Shown here: piece by piece, positions 48,378 to 56,209 of the stretch
Layout: each line of letters begins with the position of its first letter
Numbering within the stretch: the stretch's first letter is position 1
Source: JASSUD01 sp031963415
GTDB taxonomy: Bacteria > Pseudomonadota > Gammaproteobacteria > Burkholderiales > Burkholderiaceae
Reading direction: 5' to 3'
Assembly: GCA_031963415.1 (NCBI GenBank)
Contig: JASSUI010000001.1
Location: 372,001-436,000 of the forward strand
DNA length: 64,000 nt
Program-made: the position numbers and the translations under genes
The notes under the pieces: generated by a model
Database searches by the model: none
What the model was told of the DNA's origin: nothing
Seen by the model: only the letters and a program-made list of their open reading frames with translations

Positions 48378-48915
48378 TCAAAAGGTCAATAATCCCCGCA
48401 AACCATTGATCTGCATCGTGCGAGACTTCACCAACTGTTGCCGCATTCGGTGCAATGCCAGTACCGCTTGTTGGGCCTCTGTCTTGATTGCGACCTCTTT
48501 GCTTGGCTGCTGCACAGCAAGCCAAATCGCGCGCGCATCCGCAGCGTCGTTTTTGTTACCAACGTTAAGGAAGCGCTGATTTAATCGGGAGCAAGGCATC
48601 TCGACGAAGACAGTACAAGGGTACGGCGAGGAGAGATAACGCCGCTCCCGATTAAATCAGCGCTTCCTTAAAGGCTTTGACATACTCGCCAGACAATAGT
48701 CTGACTTGATGCCCCAGGCGACTCAGCTCGCGCGCCCAGTGTTGAGCACCACTGCACGACTCCATACCAATGAGACACGGCCTGCGATTGGCAAAATATT
48801 CAAGAAATTTCGCGCGTTTGATCGGCTTGTTCACGATCTCGCCTGTCTCACTCTCTACGTAGTGCACTTGGAACACCTTTTTTGCAATATCGATCCCCAC
48901 GGGTGTAAGCTTCAT
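48378..48915 (-). pseudogene. IS110-family transposase remnant
   Basis: Starting at 48915 the frame reads MKLTPVGIDIAKKVFQVHYV (DEDD-type N-terminus with its first Asp), CLIGMESCSGAQHWARELSR and VRLLSGEYVKAF. After a 99-bp insertion it resumes with NVGNKNDAADARAIWLAVQQ and AVLALHRMRQQLVKSRT, ending in a stop at 48378. The C-terminal Tnp domain with the catalytic Ser is missing, so the element is dead. Bases 48916-49050, upstream of the start, are where IS110-group elements encode their guide RNA; a decayed guide may lie there. Confidence 0.88.
48569..48667. mobile_element. 99-bp MITE-like element with 24-bp terminal repeats and TTAA target duplication (family D)
   Basis: The element starts GGAAGCGCTGATTTAATCGG and ends with the reverse complement; the terminal repeats (48569-48592, 48644-48667) are perfect over 24 bp. 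TTAA occurs on both sides (48565-48568 and 48668-48671), and removing the element plus one TTAA restores the IS110 frame as VKAFNVGNKND. The interior contains GACAGTACAAGGGTACGGCG, the same core as family A elements. It has no coding capacity, so it must have been moved by a transposase acting in trans. Confidence 0.88.
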
Positions 48916-49145
48916 GACGGACTCTCCTGTTTGCCTGTGAAATATTTATATTTCGCACTTTGGGTACCTAGATACCGTCGGCCTGGAGGGTCCACTTCCT
49001 TTGACAACCCTTCAGCCTACCGGCTTCTCTTTAGAGGGAGGCGTTCATTACATTCTTCAATTAAAACGGGCTCGCTGGCTGGTACCTTCCTTCAAAAAGC
49101 CCATCTTAAAATGAGGTTGACGGTTTTAATTGAAGACACGCCCTA

Positions 49146-51923
49146 GTATTAGTGTGCGATTCATATGGATGTGTTATGCATAAATCCTACGCCAAAACCT
49201 ATCAACACTCATCAGATGATTTTATTTTTTAATTGAACAAGACTTATGCTGAATCCTATTTCGAGATCGACCCATCTGCACTATCCTGCAGTACAAAAAT
49301 CCCCAGCATCCCGTTTTTTATCGATCCCGCTGGAAGTTCGAGAGGAAATAGAAAGCCTGTTGGATTTTTCAAGTCGGCAGGCTTTGTTTAAAGCATTGAC
49401 GACTGTCACTCGTGATGGTGAACCGATAGATTCCCCTGCGCTGAAATTACACTTAATCAAAGATAGGATTCAAGTTCAACATCAGGCGGCTTTAATTCGT
49501 TCAGAAAAAGGGTTACAGAATTTTGTATTGAACCAATTGCAAAGGCTATCAGACTCAGCGCAACTCGATCAGGTGGTAGAAAAATCTGGACTTTTCGAGC
49601 TGATATGCGTGGTTAACTCCCCTGAAATAGTTAGGCTTTTACAAGAAAAAGTACAACAAGACGCTCAGCTAAAAGAGAAATTATTGAATTGGATAGAACG
49701 CTCCAAAACAGAAGAGGTACAGGCTATCGCGGCTAACGCGCTGACACTGTTGGTGAAAGCAGGCGTGCAATTCAATAATAAAAACCTCAAAGGAATCCGC
49801 GTGCCTGGCGCGGATTTAAGTTATGGTTTATTCGATTCAGCTCAATTACAGGGCTCGGATTTGAGCGGAGTCAATTTCAGCAGGAGCTGGCTGCGTCAGG
49901 CGAATTTAAGCTCAGCGCAGATGGCTGGGGTGAGGTTTGGCGAATGGCCTTATCTCCAGGAAGAGAGGGAGATAAGATCGTGCGCGTATTCCCCGGATGG
50001 GAAAGCGTGTGCGGTAGGTCTCGAAAACGGTACGATCAGTGTCTATGAAACCTCGAGCTGGGAGAAAATCTGCACCTTACAAGGGCATACCTCCACTGTG
50101 ATGAGCGTGGTGTATTCGCCCAGCGGTGATCAGATCGCCTCGGGCAGTAGGGACAATACGGTGCGTCTGTGGGACGCGCACAGTGGAGAGGCAGTCCACA
50201 CCTTACAAGGGCATACCCGCTGGGTTATGAGCGTGGTGTATTCACCTAGCGGTCAGCAGATCGCCTCGGGCAGTAGGGACAATACGGTGCGTCTGTGGGA
50301 CGCGCATAGCGGGGAGGCTGGTCCCATCTTACAAGGGCATACCTCGTCAGTTAATAGCGTCGTGTATTCGCCCAGCGGTCAGCAGATCGCCTCGGGCGGT
50401 AATGACAAGACAGTTCGCCTGTGGGATGTGCACAGCGGGAAGACCGTCCGCACCTTACAAGGGCATACCTCCACTGTGATGAGCGTGGTGTATTCGCCCA
50501 GCGGTCAGCAGATCGCTTCGGGCAGTGCTGACAACACGGTTCGTCTGTGGGTCGCGCACAGCGGAGAGGCCAGCCACACCTTACAAAGGCATACCGACAG
50601 TGTTAATAGCGTGGTGTATTCGCCCAGCGGTCAGCAGATCGCCTCTGGTAGTGATGACAAGACGGTTCGTCTGTGGGACGCACATAGCGGGAAGGCCAGC
50701 CACACCTTACAAGGGCATAACTACGGTGTTTTGAGCGTGATGTATTCGCCCAGCGGTCAGCAGATCGCCTCGGGCAGTGATGACCAGACGGTGCGGCTGT
50801 GGGACGCGCATAGCGGGGAGGCCGCCCCCTTACAAGGGCATACCGACAGCGTTAGGAGCGTGGTGTATTCACCCAGTGGTCAGCAGATCGCCTCGGGCAG
50901 TTGGGACCAGACGGTTCGTCTGTGGGACGCGCATAGCGGGAAGGCCATCCGCACCTTACAAGGTCATACCGACTGTGTTTTTAGCGTGGCGTATTCGCCC
51001 AGCGGTCAGCAGATCGCCTCGGGCAGTGATGACAAGACGATTCGTCTGTGGGACGCGCACAGCGGAGAGGCCAGCTACACCTTACAAGGGCATACCGACA
51101 ACGTTAGGAGCGTGGTGTATTCGCCCAGTGGTCAGCAGATCGCCTCGGGCAGTGATGACAATACGGTTCGTCTGTGGGACGCGCACAGCGGGGAGGTCGC
51201 CCACACCTTACGAGGGCATACCCGACCAGTTAATAGTGTGGTGTATTCGCCGAGCGGTCAGCAGATCGCCTCGGGCAGTTGGGACAAGACGGTGCGGCTG
51301 TGGAACGCACACAGCGGGGAGACCGTCCACACTTTACGAGGGCATACCCGATCAGTTGATAGCGTGGCGTATTCGCCCAGTGGTCAGCAGATTGCCTCGG
51401 GCAGTGAGGACAAGACGGTTCGTCTGTGGGACGTAGCCTCGGGTCAGTGTTTAGCGGTAGTGCGAGATTTTCATGGGGGCATTAATAGCCTTGCCTGGAA
51501 AGAAATATCTAATAGCAGCTATTTGGTAACCGGCTGTGGCGATAAATCGGTTCGCGTATGGCAGGTCATCGAAGAAGAGGGGCGCTATGAAGTACGGCTA
51601 TTTTGGAGTTCACTACATGATAGGCTGACTTTGACAGACACCGTCATTCAAGGCACGGAAGGCTTAAGCCCGGTGAATAAAAAGCTGTTAAAGCAGCGTG
51701 GGGCCGCGGGTGAACTAAAGACCTTTGCTTAGGTGAGACCAGTAAGTAAGCGATGAGCGTGATAGCTGCTGTGTATAAACTCGAAGTGCCATTACACAAA
51801 AGATGACTGAACGGCTGTTGCAAAAGATCAGCTATTGGTTTGCAGAGTGCCGGTTCAGTCTGCAGACAATACACTAGTACGTAAGGAAGCCTCACCCAGT
51901 TGTTTATTCTGTCGCTCCTGATT
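49146..51923 (+). repeat. Duplicated 2.77-kb WD40 unit, right copy
   Basis: Direct repeat of 45314-48080, including flanking non-coding sequence on both sides. Substitutions between copies are scattered, and the order of individual WD40 repeats differs in the centre, pointing to internal recombination after duplication. Confidence 0.9.
49246..51732 (+). CDS. Pentapeptide-WD40 repeat protein, copy 2, intact
   Basis: An 828-residue protein. Residues 22-55 hold a weak F-box-like motif (FLSIPLEVREEIESLLDFSS). A helical stretch (60-175) is followed by pentapeptide repeats (about 187-225: GADLSYGLFDSAQLQGSDLS, VNFSRSWLRQANLSSAQMAG). Thirteen WD40 repeats cover about 245-785; the central ones are almost identical, built on SVVYSPSGQQIASGS and TVRLWDAHSGE with LQGHT ends, which suggests recent amplification or gene conversion. 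The tail ends LLKQRGAAGELKTFA. No enzyme domain or signal peptide is seen. WD40 propellers hold protein complexes together; the lack of a NACHT or kinase head is notable because similar pentapeptide-WD40 tails are usually joined to one. A separate NACHT protein is encoded at 56.2 kb. Confidence 0.88.
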   Translation: MLNPISRSTHLHYPAVQKSPASRFLSIPLEVREEIESLLDFSSRQALFKALTTVTRDGEPIDSPALKLHLIKDRIQVQHQAALIRSEKGLQNFVLNQLQRLSDSAQLDQVVEKSGLFELICVVNSPEIVRLLQEKVQQDAQLKEKLLNWIERSKTEEVQAIAANALTLLVKAGVQFNNKNLKGIRVPGADLSYGLFDSAQLQGSDLSGVNFSRSWLRQANLSSAQMAGVRFGEWPYLQEEREIRSCAYSPDGKACAVGLENGTISVYETSSWEKICTLQGHTSTVMSVVYSPSGDQIASGSRDNTVRLWDAHSGEAVHTLQGHTRWVMSVVYSPSGQQIASGSRDNTVRLWDAHSGEAGPILQGHTSSVNSVVYSPSGQQIASGGNDKTVRLWDVHSGKTVRTLQGHTSTVMSVVYSPSGQQIASGSADNTVRLWVAHSGEASHTLQRHTDSVNSVVYSPSGQQIASGSDDKTVRLWDAHSGKASHTLQGHNYGVLSVMYSPSGQQIASGSDDQTVRLWDAHSGEAAPLQGHTDSVRSVVYSPSGQQIASGSWDQTVRLWDAHSGKAIRTLQGHTDCVFSVAYSPSGQQIASGSDDKTIRLWDAHSGEASYTLQGHTDNVRSVVYSPSGQQIASGSDDNTVRLWDAHSGEVAHTLRGHTRPVNSVVYSPSGQQIASGSWDKTVRLWNAHSGETVHTLRGHTRSVDSVAYSPSGQQIASGSEDKTVRLWDVASGQCLAVVRDFHGGINSLAWKEISNSSYLVTGCGDKSVRVWQVIEEEGRYEVRLFWSSLHDRLTLTDTVIQGTEGLSPVNKKLLKQRGAAGELKTFA

Positions 51924-51940
51924 AAATCAGCGCCTCCTTA
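51884..51940. repeat. Degenerate family D end after WD40 copy 2
   Basis: GCTCCTGATTAAATCAGCGC followed by CTCC and TTAG at 51914-51940 is nearly the right terminal repeat of the 99-bp element at 48569. GTAAGGAAGC at 51884 may be a worn left end. GCAGACAATACACTAGTACG lies just before it. Confidence 0.55.
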
Positions 51941-51950
51941 GATAAACGCT

Positions 51951-53036
51951 TTACATAGCCATTTCACTATAAGACGTAGCAAGCGGTGCGGCAATAGGTT
52001 CAGTCTGCATCATGCGCAGATGAGGGATGCGACGATAAATTTTTAAAGCTTGGGTGTTGATGGCGTTGATGACCTCGCCATGCGCGTAGCTAAGAATATT
52101 GTGAAATGCCAGGCCGAAATAATTTTCATAGCTCTCTCGCTCAACATAACCAATGTGCGGCGTGCAGATGACATTTTCCATCCGCAACAGGTTATAGCCT
52201 TGCAAAATTGGCTCGCTTTCATAAACATCAACCGCTGCCATGCCAGGATGGCCTTGCGTCAACGCGCTATATAACGCATTTTCTTTAATCAGCTCAGCAT
52301 GGCTTGTGTTCACAAAAAGTGCAGTCGACTTCATTTGCAATAAATCTTCTCGGGTCACTATGCCGCGGGTTGTTTGCGTTAAGCGTAGATGCAAGCTAAG
52401 CACATCACTTTGGGTAAATAACTCTGCTTTGCTATTTGCTGTCGAAAAACCGTCCTCATGAGCCTCCAGGAGTGACGATTCATCTCCCCAAACCGACACA
52501 TTCATGCCAAATGCGCGGCCGTAATGGGCGACTATCTTGCCGACTTTCCCATAGCCCCAAATACCTAGCGTATTGCCACGCAACATTTGCCCTAATCCGA
52601 AATTAGCGGGCATCGTCGAATTCTTAAGTCCGGACTGCTGCCATGCTCCTTGCTTTAAGTTAGCCACATAGTGCGGAATACGCCGTTGGGCAGCCATGAT
52701 TAAAGCCCATGTCAATTCGGCCGTGGCTACGGGCGATTCACTGCCCTCTAGCACCACAATGCCTCGTTCGGTACAAGCTGCTACGTCGATATGATCACCC
52801 ACTTTACCGACTTGGCTAATGACGAGAAGATTCGGCAGTCGATCAAGCAACTGCGCAGTAATGCGGGTGCGGTCATGGATTAATACCAGTGCTTCAATAT
52901 CGGCAAGACGCGCTGAAAGCTGGCCGACGCCACGTACGGTGTTCGTGAAAATTCTGACTTCATGGCCGACCAAATATTGAAAGCAGTCCAATTTGCGAGC
53001 GGTGTCTTGATAATCATCGAGAATGGCAATCTTCAT
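51951..53036 (-). CDS. D-2-hydroxyacid dehydrogenase family protein
   Basis: The frame is open from 53177, but the family start MKIAILDDYQDTARKLDCFQ lies at 53036 with GAGGGG before it, giving 361 residues. The Rossmann loop LGIWGYGKVGKIVAHYGRAF sits in the middle. The catalytic set is present: the Arg region LHLRLTQTTRGIVT, the Glu region in MAAVDVYESEP and His in CTPHIGYVE. Members reduce or oxidise 2-hydroxyacids with NAD(P); the substrate cannot be told, and phosphoglycerate dehydrogenase-like activity is possible. Confidence 0.88.
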   Translation of the reverse strand: MKIAILDDYQDTARKLDCFQYLVGHEVRIFTNTVRGVGQLSARLADIEALVLIHDRTRITAQLLDRLPNLLVISQVGKVGDHIDVAACTERGIVVLEGSESPVATAELTWALIMAAQRRIPHYVANLKQGAWQQSGLKNSTMPANFGLGQMLRGNTLGIWGYGKVGKIVAHYGRAFGMNVSVWGDESSLLEAHEDGFSTANSKAELFTQSDVLSLHLRLTQTTRGIVTREDLLQMKSTALFVNTSHAELIKENALYSALTQGHPGMAAVDVYESEPILQGYNLLRMENVICTPHIGYVERESYENYFGLAFHNILSYAHGEVINAINTQALKIYRRIPHLRMMQTEPIAAPLATSYSEMAM

Positions 53037-53710
53037 CGCCCCTCGGGACGCACGTTGCGCGATAGTCGATGAAGATAAATGATTGGTCGATACCTTATTC
53101 ACCAAAGGTGAAAAGAAAACGTCCATTGCCAGCCTCCTTGATTCTATATTGCGCTCGTATTCCCCTCTCTCGATCAATTTCAGATCAAGAATTTAATTCA
53201 TCATCTAATTGATGCGATGAAATACAAGACGATAGGTTGTTGATGTCAAAACAAAGCAGGCTAGATAATGGTTCCACTACAGCAAATTATTGATCAGCGC
53301 AAACCTAGAAACCCGCCACGCTTGATCTGAATATTGGTTTAAAGAATGTCCTACTCTTAGGCCGATCACGAAGTTTTCTTCAGAACAGCGAAACGCCTAT
53401 TTAAATAGTGTTGCAAAAAGCCATAAATGGGTGGACATCGATGTCTGGTGCGTCAATCCTCATCGAGGTTGATACATAATGGATTTGAGGGATGGATATC
53501 TGGGAATAAGAATGGATGCTTTCTCGCAAGGATTAAGAATCTATGGATGGTCTTTCTAGGAGGCTGTTCACCTCTCCAAACAGGGAAAGATTAAAGGTCA
53601 TGGGTATGCATGTTGGGGCTCCTTCGTCACCTTAACTTACGAACTCCAACTTACCACTGGCCAAGACTTAAACTACTAATCAATTTCTCTAATGGGTACA
53701 GATGATGAAA
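53037..53710. other. Non-coding region between the dehydrogenase and elbB
   Basis: No gene recognised. A partial family C element starts near 53558 (GGAGGCTGTTCACC, then GCATGTTGGGGCTCCTTCGT) and may extend to GTACAGATGATGAAA near 53697-53711. The rest looks like decayed sequence. Confidence 0.45.
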
Positions 53711-54382
53711 TCAAGCAGCCGTTAATTCCAATACTTTTTTAACTAACTTATCAATTCCATCAGCAACTTCTGCGATTGATGCCCCTTCAAGCATATATCC
53801 TGGTGCAGTGACAACTTTATGCTGGCTATCAACGACAATCTCATCTGTCGTGCAATTAACATGCTGGCTACCAAGCTTATCAATCATTGATGCTAGCTTA
53901 TTGTCATTACCGATGGTTAGACGAATTGGCTTATCAGTCAGATCGCCCAATAATTTCGGAAGCAATACAGGAGCAATGCAAATAAACCCGATTGGCTTGT
54001 TTGCTTGATAGATTTTTCTCACTAGCTCAGTGAATTCTTGATCAACTGAGTAGTCAGCTCCTTGAGTCGCAAAATCACTTAAGTTCTTCGCTACGCCAAA
54101 GCCCCCGGGTACCACTAAAGCATCTAATGAAGTGGAGTCGACATTACCTAGAGCACTGATTTTGCCACGAGCTATCCGCGCGGCTTCCACCAACACATTA
54201 CGATTTTCTGTGGTGGTTTCGCCAGATAAATGATTAATTACATGCAGCTGCTGTTTGTCTGGAGCAAAACAAATTGCTTGCGCACCGGCACGTTGTATCG
54301 CTAGCAAAGTTAATACTGACTCTTGTATTTCAGCCCCATCAAAGACACCACAGCCACTTAAAACAACACCAATTCGCTTCAT
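53711..54382 (-). CDS. elbB: Isoprenoid biosynthesis glyoxalase ElbB
   Basis: A 223-residue member of the DJ-1/PfpI-like superfamily. It begins KRIGVVLSGCGVFDGAEIQE (2-21), followed by ENRNVLVEAARIARG and DALVVPGGFGVAKNLSDFA. The nucleophile Cys is in KPIGFICIAPVLLPKLL near residue 135. E. coli ElbB has glyoxalase III activity and has been linked to early isoprenoid synthesis. It is complete and well placed after a TTTTC-AGGAGACAAAGT-like leader (AAGGAGACAAAGTA before the ATG). Confidence 0.93.
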   Translation of the reverse strand: MKRIGVVLSGCGVFDGAEIQESVLTLLAIQRAGAQAICFAPDKQQLHVINHLSGETTTENRNVLVEAARIARGKISALGNVDSTSLDALVVPGGFGVAKNLSDFATQGADYSVDQEFTELVRKIYQANKPIGFICIAPVLLPKLLGDLTDKPIRLTIGNDNKLASMIDKLGSQHVNCTTDEIVVDSQHKVVTAPGYMLEGASIAEVADGIDKLVKKVLELTAA

Positions 54383-54548
54383 TACTTTGTCTCCTTCGAT
54401 GCATATGTCAGGTAATTATTTTATATTCACCTTTCTAAGTAAATAATTATTGCTGGAAAGCACTTAAAAGTAGTCTGCGCCTAGCTAATAAGCTTAGGCG
54501 TTTTTAACCCTCTTAGATAAGGCTGGGGATGAATCTAGATAAGCTTAA

Positions 54549-55028
54549 ATCGTTAATCTTGAATCAAGGCTCAGCATTGATGATCTAAGACAGCCTCATG
54601 ATTCTGTGCTCAGAAATAAGCTAATAGCTAACGTTTTCTATGTACGAGGTTATATTGAGAAATGGGGAATTGGCACAAATAAGATGATTGATGCTTGCAA
54701 AAAAGAAGGTATACCAGAGCCTATCTTTCAAGAGCGTTCTGGAGGTTTAGCCGTTATTTTTAGATTCAAAACATATATTGGTCAAGAAATCGCTAAACGA
54801 GCTATTGAAGCGCTGAATCTAAGGCAAAAAATGATCGCCGAATTTCTGAGAGAAACAAAATCAGCTACAACCGTAGACGTCTTAAATTATCTCGTCTCTA
54901 AAAATATTACTGCTCCAACCCATCGAACCATATTAAGAGACTTACATCACCTAAATAAAATTGGAATCGTCGATCTACAAGGTCAAACAAGAGGGGGAAT
55001 ATGGGTTTTGCGAGAAGACGTTCTATAG
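54549..55028 (+). pseudogene. Truncated ATP-binding / RecG-like (AlbA_2, AAA_4 type) regulator remnant
   Basis: The frame from 54549 reads LSIDDLRQPHDSVLRNKLIA, then VFYVRGYIEKWGIGTNKMID and FQERSGGLAVIFRF. These are the C-terminal blocks of the HATPase_c_4 domain of AAA_4 / divergent ATP-binding transcriptional regulators. A winged-helix-like end follows (RTILRDLHHLNKIGIVDLQG). The DNA-binding N-terminal half is absent and stops precede the frame, so this is a relic. An ATG at 54606 could start a 140-residue fragment. Confidence 0.75.
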
Positions 55029-55143
55029 ATAGATCGACATATTGCGACATATTGCGACGCAGAAGTCAGCTCTAATAGCATCAAACGCCGTAAGCATATG
55101 AAATACAAGCATCTGTACTAAAGAATTGGAATTAGATTAACTG

Positions 55144-55983
55144 ATGAAAACCATTACTGCACGCGATAACCCCTTTTTTAAGCGGCTTAAGCAACTCGCT
55201 GGCTCTGTCACTCGTGAGCGCCGAGCAGGCCAAGCGCTGATTGAGGGGCTGCATCTAGCCAGCGCTTATCTCGATACGTTAGGACAACCGCTTGCCTGCA
55301 TTATTGCTGAGAGCGCCCTATCTGATCATAAAATGCAGCAAAGCTTGCATCCGATTATGGCTCGCGTTAATTCAACGAACATGGTGGTGTTAGCAGATAC
55401 GCTCTTCGCACAATTATCGACGTTGACGCGAGCAGCGCAAGGCGGCAACGTGATCTTCTTGATTAATATAGCGGCTTCTGAATTGCCACAGCAAATTACA
55501 ACCGATTGCGTCATTCTCGATGGTGTGCAAGATGCCGGTAACGCTGGCTCTATTTTGCGCAGTGCAGCCGCAGCTGGTGTTCAATATGTATTTTGCACAC
55601 CCGGTACCGCTTGCGCCTGGTCTGCCAAAGTGTTGCGCGCGGGGATGGGAGCGCATTTTCTACTGCGCATTTTTGAAGGGATTGAAGTAGATCAGCTCTT
55701 GCCACATCTTGCCGTGCCGATGGTCGTCACAGACTCGCATAGCGCCACTTCAATTTACATGCAAGACTTAACCAAACCTGTTGCCTGGATCTGGGGCAAC
55801 GAAGGCGCGGGCGTCTCCGCCGCATGGCGTGAACATGCAGCACATCATGTCACTATCCCACAACCCGGTGGCATGGAGTCACTTAACGTCGCCGCTGCCG
55901 CTGCTGTTTGTTTATTTGAGCAGTGCCGCCAGCACACGCAATTGCTCGAACGCTCCCGCCTCCTCCAAAAGAAACAACGTTAG
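55144..55983 (+). CDS. SpoU/TrmH-family RNA 2'-O-methyltransferase
   Basis: A 279-residue SPOUT enzyme. The N-terminal RNA-binding part has DNPFFKRLKQLAGSVTRERR and GQALIEGLHLASAYL. The trefoil-knot domain shows VQDAGNAGSILRSAAAAGV, the SAM-binding WIWGNEGAGVSAAWREHAA and QPGGMESLNVAAAAAVCLFE. It methylates a ribose in rRNA or tRNA; the exact target cannot be told from sequence. Gene intact. Confidence 0.92.
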   Translation: MKTITARDNPFFKRLKQLAGSVTRERRAGQALIEGLHLASAYLDTLGQPLACIIAESALSDHKMQQSLHPIMARVNSTNMVVLADTLFAQLSTLTRAAQGGNVIFLINIAASELPQQITTDCVILDGVQDAGNAGSILRSAAAAGVQYVFCTPGTACAWSAKVLRAGMGAHFLLRIFEGIEVDQLLPHLAVPMVVTDSHSATSIYMQDLTKPVAWIWGNEGAGVSAAWREHAAHHVTIPQPGGMESLNVAAAAAVCLFEQCRQHTQLLERSRLLQKKQR

Positions 55984-56209
55984 AACAACAAAACGCTATG
56001 AAAAAGATTAGAGTGGATTAGAACAGTGAGCTAGATCAAGACAATACCGAGTTTTTGTTGGTAAGGCATATTTGCCTTCCCGTAAAATCATATTCAACCA
56101 ATGAGGCTAGTACTAACGTCAGCATCTGTAACTTTCATCGACTACCTTTTGCCAGCTTCGCTGGTGCCCACCACATAGCGATCAAAAGAGCCATCTGCGA
56201 TTCCAGCCT

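Larger units (their letters stand above)
48096..49145. mobile_element. 1050-bp insert between the WD40 copies, bounded by 12-bp inverted repeats
   Basis: TAGGGCGTGTCT (48096-48107) and AGACACGCCCTA (49134-49145) are a perfect 12-bp inverted pair at the edges of the sequence separating the two WD40 units. Inside the right end a further pair, CTTCAATTAAAAC (49055-49067) and GTTTTAATTGAAG (49123-49135), bounds a smaller palindrome. The insert contains an IS110 relic, itself interrupted by a 99-bp element. Which transposase made the outer repeats is unknown. Confidence 0.6.

Noticed and set aside
45414..51732. Regular direct repeats that might suggest a CRISPR array
   Set aside because: The repeats are 126-bp coding units of WD40 domains with no unique spacers or cas genes; the same applies to the HEAT repeats and to the 110-bp array at 445-861.
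53036..53177. N-terminal 47-residue extension of the hydroxyacid dehydrogenase
   Set aside because: The family starts at MKIAILDDYQ and a GAGGGG site precedes that ATG; the extension has no conserved content.
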